A stretch of 64,000 nt of DNA. It comes from Actinocorallia herbida (GTDB lineage: Bacteria > Actinomycetota > Actinomycetes > Streptosporangiales > Streptosporangiaceae). A program made the translations under genes and the position numbers. The notes under the pieces are model-generated. The model made no database searches. It worked only from the letters and a program-made list of their open reading frames with translations, and was not told where the DNA came from. Within the stretch, counting starts at the first letter, position 1. Each line of letters opens with the position of its first letter. The stretch is from NCBI RefSeq assembly GCF_003751225.1, contig NZ_RJKE01000001.1:8742001-8806000 (forward strand), in the 5' to 3' direction. Shown piece by piece: positions 49,178 to 57,669 of this stretch.

Positions 49178-50131
49178 TCAGAGCGTCGAGCGGAGGAAGG
49201 TCCAGGCGTCGGCGATGATCTCGGGGAGGGGGCGGCGGGCCTGCCAGCCGAGATCCTCGGAGATACGGGTCGCGGAGGCGACGAGGTAGGGCGGATCACC
49301 AGGGCGGCGCGGGTTCAGGTTGACGGGGATGGGCAGGCCGGTCACTTCGAGGGCGGTGTCGATGACCTCCTGAACCGACGTGCCCGTGCCGCTGCCCAGG
49401 TTGTAGATCGTGTGGATGCCCGGTCGGACCGCCCCCAACGCGAGGAGGTGGGCCTCGGCGAGGTCGGCGACATGCAGGTAGTCGCGGATCGCGGTCCCGT
49501 CGGGCGTGGGGTAGTCCGTGCCGTAGAGCTCGACGGCGGGGATCAGCCCGGCGGCGGCGCGCAGCACGTTCGGGATGAGGTGGGTCTCGGGGTCGTGGCG
49601 CTCGCCCAGTCCGGCGTAGGACCCGCCGACGTTGAAGTAGCGCAGGCTCGTCGCAGCGAGCCCGTGGGCCGTCGCCTCCCCCTGCAGCGCGAAGTCCACG
49701 GCGATCTTGGACTGTCCGTAGGGATTGATCGGCGCGGTCGGCGCGTCCTCGGTGATCGGCGCGTCCCCCACGACGCCGTACGTCGCGGCGGTCGAGGAGA
49801 ACACGATGCGGCGGACCCCGTGCGCGCGCATGGCGTCCAGGAGCGCGAGCGTCCCCCCGACGTTGTTGTCCCAGTACACCTCGGGCTTGCGCACGGACTC
49901 GCCGACTTGGGACTTGGCCGCGAAGTGCATGACGGCGTCGAACCCGCCCCCGGCGAGGACGTCCCCGGCCTGCTTGATGTCCCCCTGCACGAACGCGACG
50001 CCGGGCGGCAACCCGACGGTCGATCCGGTCGTCAGATTGTCCAGCACGACCACGGTGTGGCCGGCCTCCAGGAGTTGGGCCGCGACGACCGATCCGATGT
50101 ATCCGGCCCCGCCCGTGACAAGAATCTTCAT
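49178..50131 (-). CDS. galE: UDP-glucose 4-epimerase
   Basis: 317 residues of the extended SDR family. It interconverts UDP-glucose and UDP-galactose with bound NAD. The NAD motif is VTGGAGYIGSVVAAQLL, the Ser-Tyr-Lys catalytic set includes SSTAATYG and NPYGQSKIAVD, and YFNVGGSYAG is family-typical. No other gal gene is adjacent, so a role in cell-wall or glycan precursor supply is likely. Confidence 0.93.
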   Translation of the reverse strand: MKILVTGGAGYIGSVVAAQLLEAGHTVVVLDNLTTGSTVGLPPGVAFVQGDIKQAGDVLAGGGFDAVMHFAAKSQVGESVRKPEVYWDNNVGGTLALLDAMRAHGVRRIVFSSTAATYGVVGDAPITEDAPTAPINPYGQSKIAVDFALQGEATAHGLAATSLRYFNVGGSYAGLGERHDPETHLIPNVLRAAAGLIPAVELYGTDYPTPDGTAIRDYLHVADLAEAHLLALGAVRPGIHTIYNLGSGTGTSVQEVIDTALEVTGLPIPVNLNPRRPGDPPYLVASATRISEDLGWQARRPLPEIIADAWTFLRSTL

Positions 50132-50242
50132 GCTCCCCCAATGATCAGCGGCGGGCCCAAGCTACCGGCCCAAGGAAATCCCAAGTGGTTCACAACAGGC
50201 GCAGAGCAGGATCGTCAGTGATACGAAACACTGGAGGATCTG

Positions 50243-50362
50243 ATGAACGCCTCGCGTCTCGCGGCGCTCCTGCTGGCTGTGACGGTGACCGCCACCGGAT
50301 GCCAGGCGAAGGGGTATGCGAAGCCGATCGAGACCCCGAGCAGCACTTCCACCCAGCGATGA
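50243..50362 (+). CDS. very small putative lipoprotein (39 residues)
   Basis: A complete short frame: MNASRLAALLLAVTVTATGC is a signal sequence ending in a lipobox-like ATGC, and only about 20 mature residues (QAKGYAKPIETPSSTSTQR) follow. GGAGG sits at good spacing before the ATG and a hairpin terminator follows the stop directly. These three together support a real gene. Function is unknown. Confidence 0.6.
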   Translation: MNASRLAALLLAVTVTATGCQAKGYAKPIETPSSTSTQR

Positions 50363-50365
50363 GGA

Positions 50366-50387
50366 AGGCCCGGGCGAACCCGGGCCT
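50366..50387. terminator. terminator between converging genes
   Basis: AGGCCCGGG-CGAA-CCCGGGCCT, a perfect 9-base stem with a tetraloop, between the small lipoprotein gene and the end of the aminotransferase gene. Confidence 0.75.
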
Positions 50388-50421
50388 CCCCTGAAGACGA
50401 TCTTCAGATCTGTACGATCCG

Positions 50422-51675
50422 TCAGAGCTGCTTCTCGTACCCGGCGACCAGAACGCAGGTCGCCAGCCCCTCGATGGCCACCTCGAGCTCGGACAGCACG
50501 GGGAAGGTCGGAGCGATCCGGATGGTCCGGTCGGCCGGGTCGTCGCCGTACGGGTGGGTCGCACCGGCCGGGGTCAGCGCGACGCCCGCCTCCTTGGCCA
50601 GCTCCACGACCCGCTGAGCGGTTCCCTCGGGGACGTCCAGGGAGACGAAGTAGCCGCCCTTGGGCTGGGTCCAGGTCGCCAGTCCGGTGCCGCCGAGCCG
50701 CTCGCTGAGGATCCGCTCGACCGCGTCGAACTTGGGCTTGACGATCTCGGCGTGCTTGCGCATGTGCTCGGCGAGGCCCTTGGAGTCCTTGAGGAACTGC
50801 ACGTGCCGGAGCTGGTTGATCTTGTCGGGGCCGATGGTGCCCTTGCCGAGGAAGCCGGTGAACCACTTGACGTTCGCCGCGGACGAGCCGAAGAACGCCA
50901 CGCCGGAGCCCGCGAAGGTCACCTTCGAGGTGGAGCCGAACACGAAGACGCGGTCGGGGTTGCCCGCCTCGGCGGCGGCGGCGAGGACGTCGAGGATCTC
51001 GTCGTGCTCGTCGGTGAGGTGGTGGACGGCGTAGGCGTTGTCCCAGAAGATCCGGAAGTCGGCGGCCGCGGTGGGCATGGCCGCCAGCCGACGCACGGTC
51101 TCGTCGCCATAGGAGGCGCCGGTCGGGTTGCTGTACTTGGGCACGCACCAGATGCCCTTGATGGAGGCGTCCCCGGCGACGAGCTCTTCGACGACGTCCA
51201 TGTCGGGGCCCTCGTCGGTCATGGGCACCGTGACCATCTTGATCCCGTAACGCTCGGTCAGAGCGAAGTGCCGGTCATAGCCGGGGACGGGGCACAGGAA
51301 GGTGATGTCCTGGTCGATCCAGCGCCCTTCGCCGCCGGCCACGCCGTTGAAGAGCGCGTACACGAGGGTGTCGTGCATGACGGCGAGGCTGGCGTTGCCG
51401 AGGGGCAGCAGCTGCGCGGCGGGGACCTGGAGGCCCTCGGCGAAGATCTCCGCCATCTCCGGGATGCCGGTCAGGCCGCCGTAGTTGCGCAGGTCGGTGC
51501 CGTCGGCCGACTTGTAGAGTCCCTCACCGGGCAGGGTCAGCAGCTCGTTGGACAGGTCGAGCTGGGCCGGCGCGGGCTTCCCCCGGGTCAGGTCCAGCTT
51601 CAGGCCGCGGGCCTTGAAGGCCTCGTAGTCCTGGCGCGCCTTGGCGTGGAGATCCACCACATTCTGAGAAGTCAC
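50422..51675 (-). CDS. class I/II PLP-dependent aminotransferase, aspartate aminotransferase Ic-like
   Basis: 417 residues. KLDLTRGKPAPAQLDLSNELLTLPG near the start, LGNASLAVMHDTLVYALFNG, VPKYSNPTGASY and the PLP lysine in FGSTSKVTFAG match the subgroup that includes Corynebacterium aspartate aminotransferase. It probably exchanges amino groups between aspartate and 2-oxoglutarate. The GTG at 51675 has GAGGGA upstream; longer readings run antisense to the next gene. Confidence 0.85.
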   Translation of the reverse strand: MTSQNVVDLHAKARQDYEAFKARGLKLDLTRGKPAPAQLDLSNELLTLPGEGLYKSADGTDLRNYGGLTGIPEMAEIFAEGLQVPAAQLLPLGNASLAVMHDTLVYALFNGVAGGEGRWIDQDITFLCPVPGYDRHFALTERYGIKMVTVPMTDEGPDMDVVEELVAGDASIKGIWCVPKYSNPTGASYGDETVRRLAAMPTAAADFRIFWDNAYAVHHLTDEHDEILDVLAAAAEAGNPDRVFVFGSTSKVTFAGSGVAFFGSSAANVKWFTGFLGKGTIGPDKINQLRHVQFLKDSKGLAEHMRKHAEIVKPKFDAVERILSERLGGTGLATWTQPKGGYFVSLDVPEGTAQRVVELAKEAGVALTPAGATHPYGDDPADRTIRIAPTFPVLSELEVAIEGLATCVLVAGYEKQL

Positions 51676-51798
51676 AACGGTCCCTCTGGGAGATGCCGGT
51701 CCGGGCACCTCGCAGGATATCGCCCCTGGTGGGTAGGGCCTCAGAATTACCGCCCCGAGGGGTCGGGGCCGCCGCGGCGGGGGCTGCACAATGGGGGC

Positions 51799-52263
51799 AT
51801 GGCGTACAGGATCACCTTCGTGTGCACGGGCAACATCTGCCGGTCGCCCATGGCCGAGCACGTCGTGCGAAGGAGGCTCGCCGAGGAGGGCCTGGACGTC
51901 GAGGTCGACAGCTCGGGTACCGGCGGCTGGCATGTCGGCGATCCGGCCGACCACCGGACGGTCCGCACGCTCGCCCGGCACGGGTACACGAGCGCGCACT
52001 CCGCCCGCCAGTTCAGCCCGGCGTGGTTCGACCGCTACGACCTGATCGTGGCCTTGGACGAGGGCCATCAGCGGGAACTGCACGCGATGGCGCCGTCGGC
52101 GGAGGCCCGGGAGAAGGTCAGGCTGCTGCGCTCGTTCGATCCGCAGGCCGTCGACTTGAACGTCCCCGACCCGTACTACGGGGGCGGCGCCGACTTCGAG
52201 GAGTGCCTGGAGCTGATCGAGGCCGCCGTCCCCGGCCTCGCCGACGAGGTGCGCAAGGCGTGA
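51799..52263 (+). CDS. low-molecular-weight protein-tyrosine phosphatase
   Basis: 154 residues. The P-loop is VCTGNICRSPMAE (C-x5-R) and the general acid Asp is in NVPDPYYGG near residue 121. Substrates may be protein tyrosine or arginine phosphates. Its stop overlaps the start of the kinase-like gene (GTGA), an arrangement that suggests a phosphatase/kinase couple. Confidence 0.93.
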   Translation: MAYRITFVCTGNICRSPMAEHVVRRRLAEEGLDVEVDSSGTGGWHVGDPADHRTVRTLARHGYTSAHSARQFSPAWFDRYDLIVALDEGHQRELHAMAPSAEAREKVRLLRSFDPQAVDLNVPDPYYGGGADFEECLELIEAAVPGLADEVRKA

Positions 52264-53045
52264 GGTTCTTCGGCGTCCCGGTGGCCCGTTCGCGGGACCT
52301 GGGGCGCGGGCACGCCTGGACCCTCCACCATGTGACGTTGGAGGACGGGCGCGAGCTCTTCGTGAAGAAGGGCTACGACTTCTCTACTGAGGCGCACGGC
52401 CTGCGGTGGCTGGGGCCGCCCTCCGCGGAGGTCCTGGACGCCGAAGGCGATGTCCTCGTCTTGCCCTGGCTGCCTCCCGAGCCGCCGAGCGAGGAGGCCG
52501 CGCGACGCCTGGGACGGGACCTCGCCGCGATGCACGCGCGCGGCGCCCCGCACTTCGGCGCGGCATGGCCGGGGCACATCGCCGACCTTCCGCTGGACAA
52601 CACCCCCGGCGAAGAGTGGACATCGTGGTACGCCGAGCGAAGGGTCCTGCCGTACCTGCGCATGGCGCGTGACGCGGACGCGCTGGGGCCGTCGGACGCT
52701 CGGGCGGTCGAGGACGCGCTCGGGCGTGCCCATCAGCCCGCCGAGCCGCCGTCGCGCATCCACGGCGACCTGTGGAGCGGCAATGTCCTTTACTCGGGCG
52801 GGCGCGCGCACCTGGTCGACCCGGCGGCGCACGGCGGCCACCGGGAGACCGACCTGGCGATGCTCGCGCTCTTCGGCGCGCCGCGACTCGGCGACGTGCT
52901 GGCGGCCTACACCGAGGTGGCCCCGATGGCCGACGGGTGGCGGGCCAGGGTCCCGCTGCACCAGTTGCACCCGCTGCTGGTCCATGTCGTGCTCTTCGGC
53001 GGCTCCTACCGGACCGCGCTGCTGGACGCAGCGGCCGCGATCTGA
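52260..53045 (+). CDS. fructosamine/ketosamine-3-kinase family protein
   Basis: 261 residues of aminoglycoside-phosphotransferase-like fold. The catalytic loop is IHGDLWSGNVLY and the metal-binding DPA motif is LVDPAAHGGHRETDLAML, both typical of fructosamine kinases, which repair glycated proteins or small amines. It is translationally coupled to the tyrosine phosphatase. The real substrate is unknown. Confidence 0.88.
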   Translation: MRFFGVPVARSRDLGRGHAWTLHHVTLEDGRELFVKKGYDFSTEAHGLRWLGPPSAEVLDAEGDVLVLPWLPPEPPSEEAARRLGRDLAAMHARGAPHFGAAWPGHIADLPLDNTPGEEWTSWYAERRVLPYLRMARDADALGPSDARAVEDALGRAHQPAEPPSRIHGDLWSGNVLYSGGRAHLVDPAAHGGHRETDLAMLALFGAPRLGDVLAAYTEVAPMADGWRARVPLHQLHPLLVHVVLFGGSYRTALLDAAAAI

Positions 53046-53182
53046 CACACGACATTTCGCGCGAATACCAGCAAAGTCCAACACTTCTTCGACGGGTTAT
53101 CCACAGGCTTCGAGGCGTTTTGATTTTCGGGGTGCCGAAGATGCGACGATGGGCGGGCGTCGAGCGAAGGGGGCTGGTCACA

Positions 53183-54682
53183 GTGGACGGCAGGGCGAAG
53201 GCAAGGGCGGCGGCGGTGACGCTCATGGCGCTGGCCGTGATCACGGCCTGCACGACCACGGACACCCCGGCACCGGCCACCCCGGCGCCGGCCGGCCCTT
53301 CGGAGGCGTTCGTTTCCGGCACGATCGCCTGGAAGGACTGTGGTGACGGCTTCCAGTGCGGCACCCTCGACGTGCCCGTCGACTACGCCGCACCCTCCGG
53401 GGAGAAGATCCCGCTCTCGCTGATCAAGCTGCCTGCCACCGGCACCAAGAAGGGTTCGCTCCTCACCAACCCCGGCGGTCCCGGCGGGTCGGGCGTCAAC
53501 TTCGTCAGGATGAGCGGCCGGACGTTCGGCGAGAGCCTCCGCCGCGACTTCGACCTCATCGGGTTCGACCCGCGCGGCGTCGGGGCCAGCGAGCCGGTCC
53601 AGTGCCTCACCGACGCCCAGCTCGACACCTATCTCAAAACGGATATGTCGCCGGACTCCGACGCCGAGTTGCAGAAGCTCGAAAAGGTCTCCAAGGGCTT
53701 CGCCGAAGGCTGCGAGGAGCACTCCGCGGACCTGCTCGCCCATGTGGGCACCAAGGACGCCGCGCGCGACATGGACGCGATCCGCGCGGCAGTCGGCGAC
53801 GAGAAGCTGACGTACTACGGCGCCTCCTACGGCACCTATCTGGGCGCCTGGTACGCCGAGCAGTTCCCACAGAACGTCCGCGCCCTCGTCCTCGACGGCG
53901 CGCTCGACCCGAGCCTGACCGCCGCCGAGACCAACATCCAGCAGGCCAAGGGCTTCGAGACCGCCCTGCGCGCCTTCACCGAGGACTGCGTGAAGCAGCC
54001 GGACTGCCCGCTCGGCACCGATGTGGACGCCGGGATGAAGAAGATCACCCAGCTGCTGGAGAAGGCCGACAAGCAGGCCCTGAAGAACACCTCCGACACC
54101 CGCAAGGTCGAGCAGTCGCTGGTGACCTGGGGCCTGGCCACACCGCTGTACCAGCGGGAGGCCTGGCCGATGCTGCGCATCGCGCTCGCCCAGGCGATGA
54201 AGGGCGACGGCACCTCGCTCCTGCGCTTCGCCGATCTCCTCGTCGAGCGCGAGCAGAACGGCACGTTCTCCAACCAGACCGAGAGCAACATGGCGGTCAA
54301 CTGCGTCGACAAGCCCAATCCGGACGTCGCGGGCTTCCAGGCCGAGGCCGACACCGCCGCCGCCGCGGCCCCGAACTTCGGCGAGTTCATCGTCTGGAAC
54401 ACGCTCCCCTGCGCCTACTGGCCGGTGAAGTCCGCCGAGGAGCCACGGGCCCTGCGCGCCGCGGGCTCCGCCCCGATCCTCGTGGTCGGCACCACCCGCG
54501 ACCCGGCCACGCCGTACCAGTGGGCCAAGAACCTGGCCTCCCAGCTGGAGAACGGCCACCTGCTCACCTACGACGGCGACGGCCACACCGCCTATCTCTC
54601 CGGCCCCCCGTGCATCCGCAACGCCATCGACACCTACCTCACCGCGGGCACCCTGCCACCGGAGAACACCACCTGCACCTGA
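53183..54682 (+). CDS. secreted alpha/beta hydrolase, tripeptidyl aminopeptidase (TAP)-like lipoprotein
   Basis: 499 residues. The signal sequence AVTLMALAVITAC ends in a lipobox Cys. The hydrolase has NPGGPGGSG (oxyanion), FDPRGVG, nucleophile YGASYGTYLG, and a C-terminal TAP domain with VVGTTRDPATPYQWA and the His in DGDGHTAYL. It likely trims peptides outside the cell. The GTG at 53183 with AAGGGGG upstream is chosen; the ATG at 53141 would extend the N-terminus. The gap 53046-53182 holds no gene. Confidence 0.88.
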   Translation: MDGRAKARAAAVTLMALAVITACTTTDTPAPATPAPAGPSEAFVSGTIAWKDCGDGFQCGTLDVPVDYAAPSGEKIPLSLIKLPATGTKKGSLLTNPGGPGGSGVNFVRMSGRTFGESLRRDFDLIGFDPRGVGASEPVQCLTDAQLDTYLKTDMSPDSDAELQKLEKVSKGFAEGCEEHSADLLAHVGTKDAARDMDAIRAAVGDEKLTYYGASYGTYLGAWYAEQFPQNVRALVLDGALDPSLTAAETNIQQAKGFETALRAFTEDCVKQPDCPLGTDVDAGMKKITQLLEKADKQALKNTSDTRKVEQSLVTWGLATPLYQREAWPMLRIALAQAMKGDGTSLLRFADLLVEREQNGTFSNQTESNMAVNCVDKPNPDVAGFQAEADTAAAAAPNFGEFIVWNTLPCAYWPVKSAEEPRALRAAGSAPILVVGTTRDPATPYQWAKNLASQLENGHLLTYDGDGHTAYLSGPPCIRNAIDTYLTAGTLPPENTTCT

Positions 54683-54750
54683 TCCACCCGCCCCGCCCAC
54701 AAGTCGCCCGGACCCTGTAGACTGCTACCCGCACCGCCCACGGCGGCGCT

Positions 54751-54827
54751 GCCGCCTTAGCTCAGTCGGCCAGAGCGACGCACTCGTAATGCGTAGGTCA
54801 AGGGTTCGATTCCCTTAGGCGGCTCCA
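54751..54827 (+). tRNA. tRNA-Thr (anticodon CGT)
   Basis: A full cloverleaf: acceptor GCCGCCT pairs AGGCGGC, anticodon stem ACGCA/TGCGT encloses the loop CTCGTAA with CGT at 54785-54787, and the T-loop is GGTTCGATTCC. The 3' CCA is encoded (54825-54827). Confidence 0.97.
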
Positions 54828-54830
54828 GTT

Positions 54831-54865
54831 CAGAAGGCCCCTCCCGATCCGGGAGGGGCCTTCTG
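54831..54865 (+). terminator. tRNA-Thr terminator
   Basis: A perfect 15-base stem (arm starts CAGAAGGCCCCTCCC) with a 5-base loop, directly after the tRNA. Confidence 0.85.
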
Positions 54866-54993
54866 GTGTTGTGGGGATCAGGTGGGGAGTGCGTTGGCCG
54901 TGGCCTCCCCGGGGGTGGAGGGAATCGGGTTTCGGGTGGTCGTCGGGCCCCGGCCACCGGGCCCCCGTGTCCGGGGCCGGGGGGATCGGCGGG

Positions 54994-55428
54994 TCAGCCG
55001 CAGTTGCCCCAGGACATGCGGCCGCCGCCGGCGCCGATGGTGTTGCTGGGGTTGGTGACCGAGCCCCAGTACATGACGCACTTGCCGGCGGCGGAGCCGT
55101 AGAGGGGGCCGGCGTACTGGACGTAGTAGCCCTGGTCGTAGTAGCTGTTGCCGTTCTGGATCATCAGCTGGGCCGAGGTGAACGAGGCGGTGCCGACGAA
55201 GGCGGACTTGACCGTCGTCACGCAGTTCTTGCCCGTGCTGCTGTTGTACGTCAGGTAGACGCGGCCCCAGGTGTCGCCGTACTGGTTCTGCACCGGCGCG
55301 GAGGCGACCACGCCGTAGCCGGAGCCGCAGTAGGCCTCGGCGTAGGCGGCGGTCGAGATCGTGACGACCCCCGCGGTGGCGGCGACGGTCATCGCACCGG
55401 CCGCCAGGGTCTTCTTGAGCACGCTCAT
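54994..55428 (-). CDS. spore-associated protein A-like secreted protein (paralogue 1)
   Basis: 144 residues with signal peptide (VLKKTLAAGAMTVAATAGVV, cleaved near AYA-EA). The mature part has CGSGYGVV, VYLTYNSSTGKNCV, YAGPLYGSAAGKCV and WGNCG. The four cysteines and these blocks match SapA-type proteins of streptomycete spores. It is the most divergent of three tandem copies and has a longer centre. It follows paralogue 2 by 20 bases. Confidence 0.8.
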   Translation of the reverse strand: MSVLKKTLAAGAMTVAATAGVVTISTAAYAEAYCGSGYGVVASAPVQNQYGDTWGRVYLTYNSSTGKNCVTTVKSAFVGTASFTSAQLMIQNGNSYYDQGYYVQYAGPLYGSAAGKCVMYWGSVTNPSNTIGAGGGRMSWGNCG

Positions 55429-55448
55429 GCTGTTCTGTCCCTTCTTGA

Positions 55449-55859
55449 TCAGCCGCAGTTGGTGCCGCGCTTGCCGGCCTCGGTGCCGGTGATCCGGCCC
55501 ATCCAGTCGACGCACTTGCCCGCGGCCGAGACATAGATCGGGCCCGCGTAGGAGGTGTAGTAGCCGCCGTCGTAGGCGGGCCAGTGGGTGCCGACGGGGC
55601 TGACGGACAGACCCGCCTCGAGGAGGACCGCGGAGCCCGCGGAGTTGCGCTTGGCGACCACGCAGTTCTTGCCCGTGGCGAAGCTGTAGGTGAGGAAGAC
55701 CGTGCCCTTCGATCCGATGGCCGCGGAGTTGACGACGCTGTAGCCGGATCCGCACTCCCCGCCGTAGGTGGCGGCGGCGGCCGGGCCCGCGACGGCGAAG
55801 GTCACGGCGAGGGCGGTGACGGACAGGGCCGCGGTGGTGGCGGTCCGCTTGAAGTTCAT
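55449..55859 (-). CDS. spore-associated protein A-like secreted protein (paralogue 2)
   Basis: 136 residues. The signal peptide ends near AAA-ATYGG. Mature blocks are CGSGYSVVNSAAIG, VFLTYSFATGKNCVV, YTSYAGPIYVSAAGKCVDW and GTNCG. The start is the ATG at 55859 with GGAG upstream. It lies between the other two paralogues on the same strand and is probably in one operon with them. Confidence 0.82.
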   Translation of the reverse strand: MNFKRTATTAALSVTALAVTFAVAGPAAAATYGGECGSGYSVVNSAAIGSKGTVFLTYSFATGKNCVVAKRNSAGSAVLLEAGLSVSPVGTHWPAYDGGYYTSYAGPIYVSAAGKCVDWMGRITGTEAGKRGTNCG

Positions 55860-55904
55860 GAGGGTGCTCCTGACGGGCGAAGGGGGCGGGACGGGCAAGG
55901 CGGT

Positions 55905-56312
55905 TCAGCCGCAGTTGGTGCCGTAGCGGGTGAGGGAGGCGGTGCCGATGGTGCCGCCCCAGTCGACGCAGGAACCTGCCGCCGACACGTAGACCGGTCC
56001 GGCGTAGGTGGTCCAGTTGCCCGGGTCGTCGACCCACGCGCCGGTGCCGGAGCGGCGGAGGTAGGCGTCCATGGGCGCGGCGGCACCGGGCTTCTCGCGG
56101 ATGGTGACGACGCAGTTCTTGCCGGTCGAGCTGCTGTAGGTCAGGTAGACGGTGCCGCGCTGGTCGCTGAAGTCGGCGACGTTGACGACGGTGTATCCGG
56201 AGCCGCATTGGCCGCCATAGAGCGCGGCGGACGCGGGCGACGCGACGACCACGACGCCCGCGGCCGCGGCCACGGAGAGGCCCACCGCTGAGGTCTTCCG
56301 GGACAGGCGCAC
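55905..56312 (-). CDS. spore-associated protein A-like secreted protein (paralogue 3)
   Basis: 135 residues. The signal peptide ends near ASA-ALYGG. Mature blocks are CGSGYTVVNVADF, VYLTYSSSTGKNCVV, WTTYAGPVYVSAAGSCVDW and GTNCG. It is closest to paralogue 2 and is first in the direction of transcription. The GTG start has AAGGGAA upstream. A structural or spore-surface role is inferred from the family name only. Confidence 0.82.
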   Translation of the reverse strand: MRLSRKTSAVGLSVAAAAGVVVVASPASAALYGGQCGSGYTVVNVADFSDQRGTVYLTYSSSTGKNCVVTIREKPGAAAPMDAYLRRSGTGAWVDDPGNWTTYAGPVYVSAAGSCVDWGGTIGTASLTRYGTNCG

Positions 56313-56437
56313 GACGAGTTCCCTTCGTTCGGAGTCGGTGCGCCCGACGCTGGCATGCCCGGCCGGAACGAAGCCAGTGATCTTCGTCCGGGACCCGTCC
56401 GATGGACTTTGGACAAATGAGACCGCAGGTCAGCGGC

Positions 56438-57583
56438 TCATTCGATGCGGACGTCCAGGAAGATCGGGCGCTTGCCTGGGAACAGGGTCCGGCCTTGGAG
56501 GTCGACCATCTTCCAGTAGATCCGGCAGGTTCCCGGCTCTTCGGACGCCTGGACCAGGACCCGGATGTCGACGCTCTGCCCCGGCGCGGTGTGCGGGATC
56601 TCGACGCGTTCCGGGCTCTCGCAGGCCGCGTCGTTCACGCGCATGAGGAAGCGGGCGCTCCATGCGACGGTCCCGGTGTTGCGCAGCCGCCAGACCTTCT
56701 CGAACCACGCGCCGGGCTGGACGCGGGTGCCGTCGGGAACGGTGATGTCGCCTTCGAAAACCGAGTCGTCCACCTGCATCGCGGTCTTCTGCGGGGGCGC
56801 GTCCCCGTCGCCGCCCGGGAAGGCGAACGCGGCAACGGCGACGAGGGCGCCGAGCGCCCCGGCGGCGATGAGGCCGCCCGCTTGGAGGCGGGACCGCTTC
56901 GCGGGTGGCCGCCAGACGGTTTGCGGTCCGGTCACCTCATCGAGTTGTGTCCTCGGCGCGGGTATCCGAGCGCGCCGGGTCCCGGCCTGCGGAGGCGCAG
57001 CCTCGGGGGCTTCTCTTGTCCCGCCGGTCACGATGCCGTCCTGCGCCTCGGAGGTGTCGCCTGCCGCGCCGGAGTTCGCGTGCCGCGTCTCGGAGGCGCC
57101 GCTTCCGATGCCGGAGTGCGCATCCCGCGCTTCGGAAGTGCTGCGGGCCGGGGTGGAGGCCTGGTTCGCGTCCTCAGCGACGGCGTCTCGCGCGGCGAAA
57201 GCGGGGGCGGCATCCGGCACTCCGCCCCCGGCGAGCGCCCGGGCGCGGAGCCAGTCCTCGTGCCATTCCCGTTCGGTCCGCTCCGGGTCGCGGCCGAGCC
57301 TGTCGACCGCTAGGACCCGGACGAACTCCCAGGTCGTCCCCCAGCTCGGCAGGGTCCGGCCCTGGGCTGCCGCGGCGAGCGTCGACTTCGACGCGGCGGC
57401 GCCCATCCGCCCGCACATCTCGGCGAACGACGGGTCGCCCGCCTCCCGCTTGAGCCGCCACAGCCGGTCGGCGAACGCCGGAACCGGCCCCTCCTCCGGA
57501 TCTGGGCGCTGTGCCTTGCGCCCGCGCCGTCCCCGTCCGTCGGCCTGTGCTGGTTCTCGCATGACTCCTACCCGGTCGGACAC
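56438..57583 (-). CDS. membrane protein with helix-turn-helix-like N-terminus and NBR1-type Ig domain
   Basis: 381 residues. The N-terminal helical region (about 35-115, FADRLWRLKREAGDPSFAEM) is like the XRE-like domain seen in actinobacterial signalling proteins. A low-complexity linker with loose repeats of SEARDAHSG type follows (about 140-190). A membrane helix is at about 233-255. The outer domain (about 275-381) matches the NBR1-like Ig fold: NTGTVAWSARFLM, IPHTAPGQSVDIRV and CRIYWKMVDLQG. Function is unknown. The start could be the GTG at 57583 or the ATG at 57562. Confidence 0.78.
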   Translation of the reverse strand: MSDRVGVMREPAQADGRGRRGRKAQRPDPEEGPVPAFADRLWRLKREAGDPSFAEMCGRMGAAASKSTLAAAAQGRTLPSWGTTWEFVRVLAVDRLGRDPERTEREWHEDWLRARALAGGGVPDAAPAFAARDAVAEDANQASTPARSTSEARDAHSGIGSGASETRHANSGAAGDTSEAQDGIVTGGTREAPEAAPPQAGTRRARIPAPRTQLDEVTGPQTVWRPPAKRSRLQAGGLIAAGALGALVAVAAFAFPGGDGDAPPQKTAMQVDDSVFEGDITVPDGTRVQPGAWFEKVWRLRNTGTVAWSARFLMRVNDAACESPERVEIPHTAPGQSVDIRVLVQASEEPGTCRIYWKMVDLQGRTLFPGKRPIFLDVRIE

Positions 57584-57669
57584 CTCGCACGATCAAGATC
57601 GTTATGCCCGGTCGCCGAAGATATCCACCGAGAATTCAACATTTGTCACCATTAGGAGCTATTTCCGGC

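Noticed and set aside
54751-54900. Integration site at the tRNA-Thr gene
   Set aside because: The tRNA is followed by its terminator and ordinary genes; there is no integrase and no repeat of the tRNA 3' end in the window.
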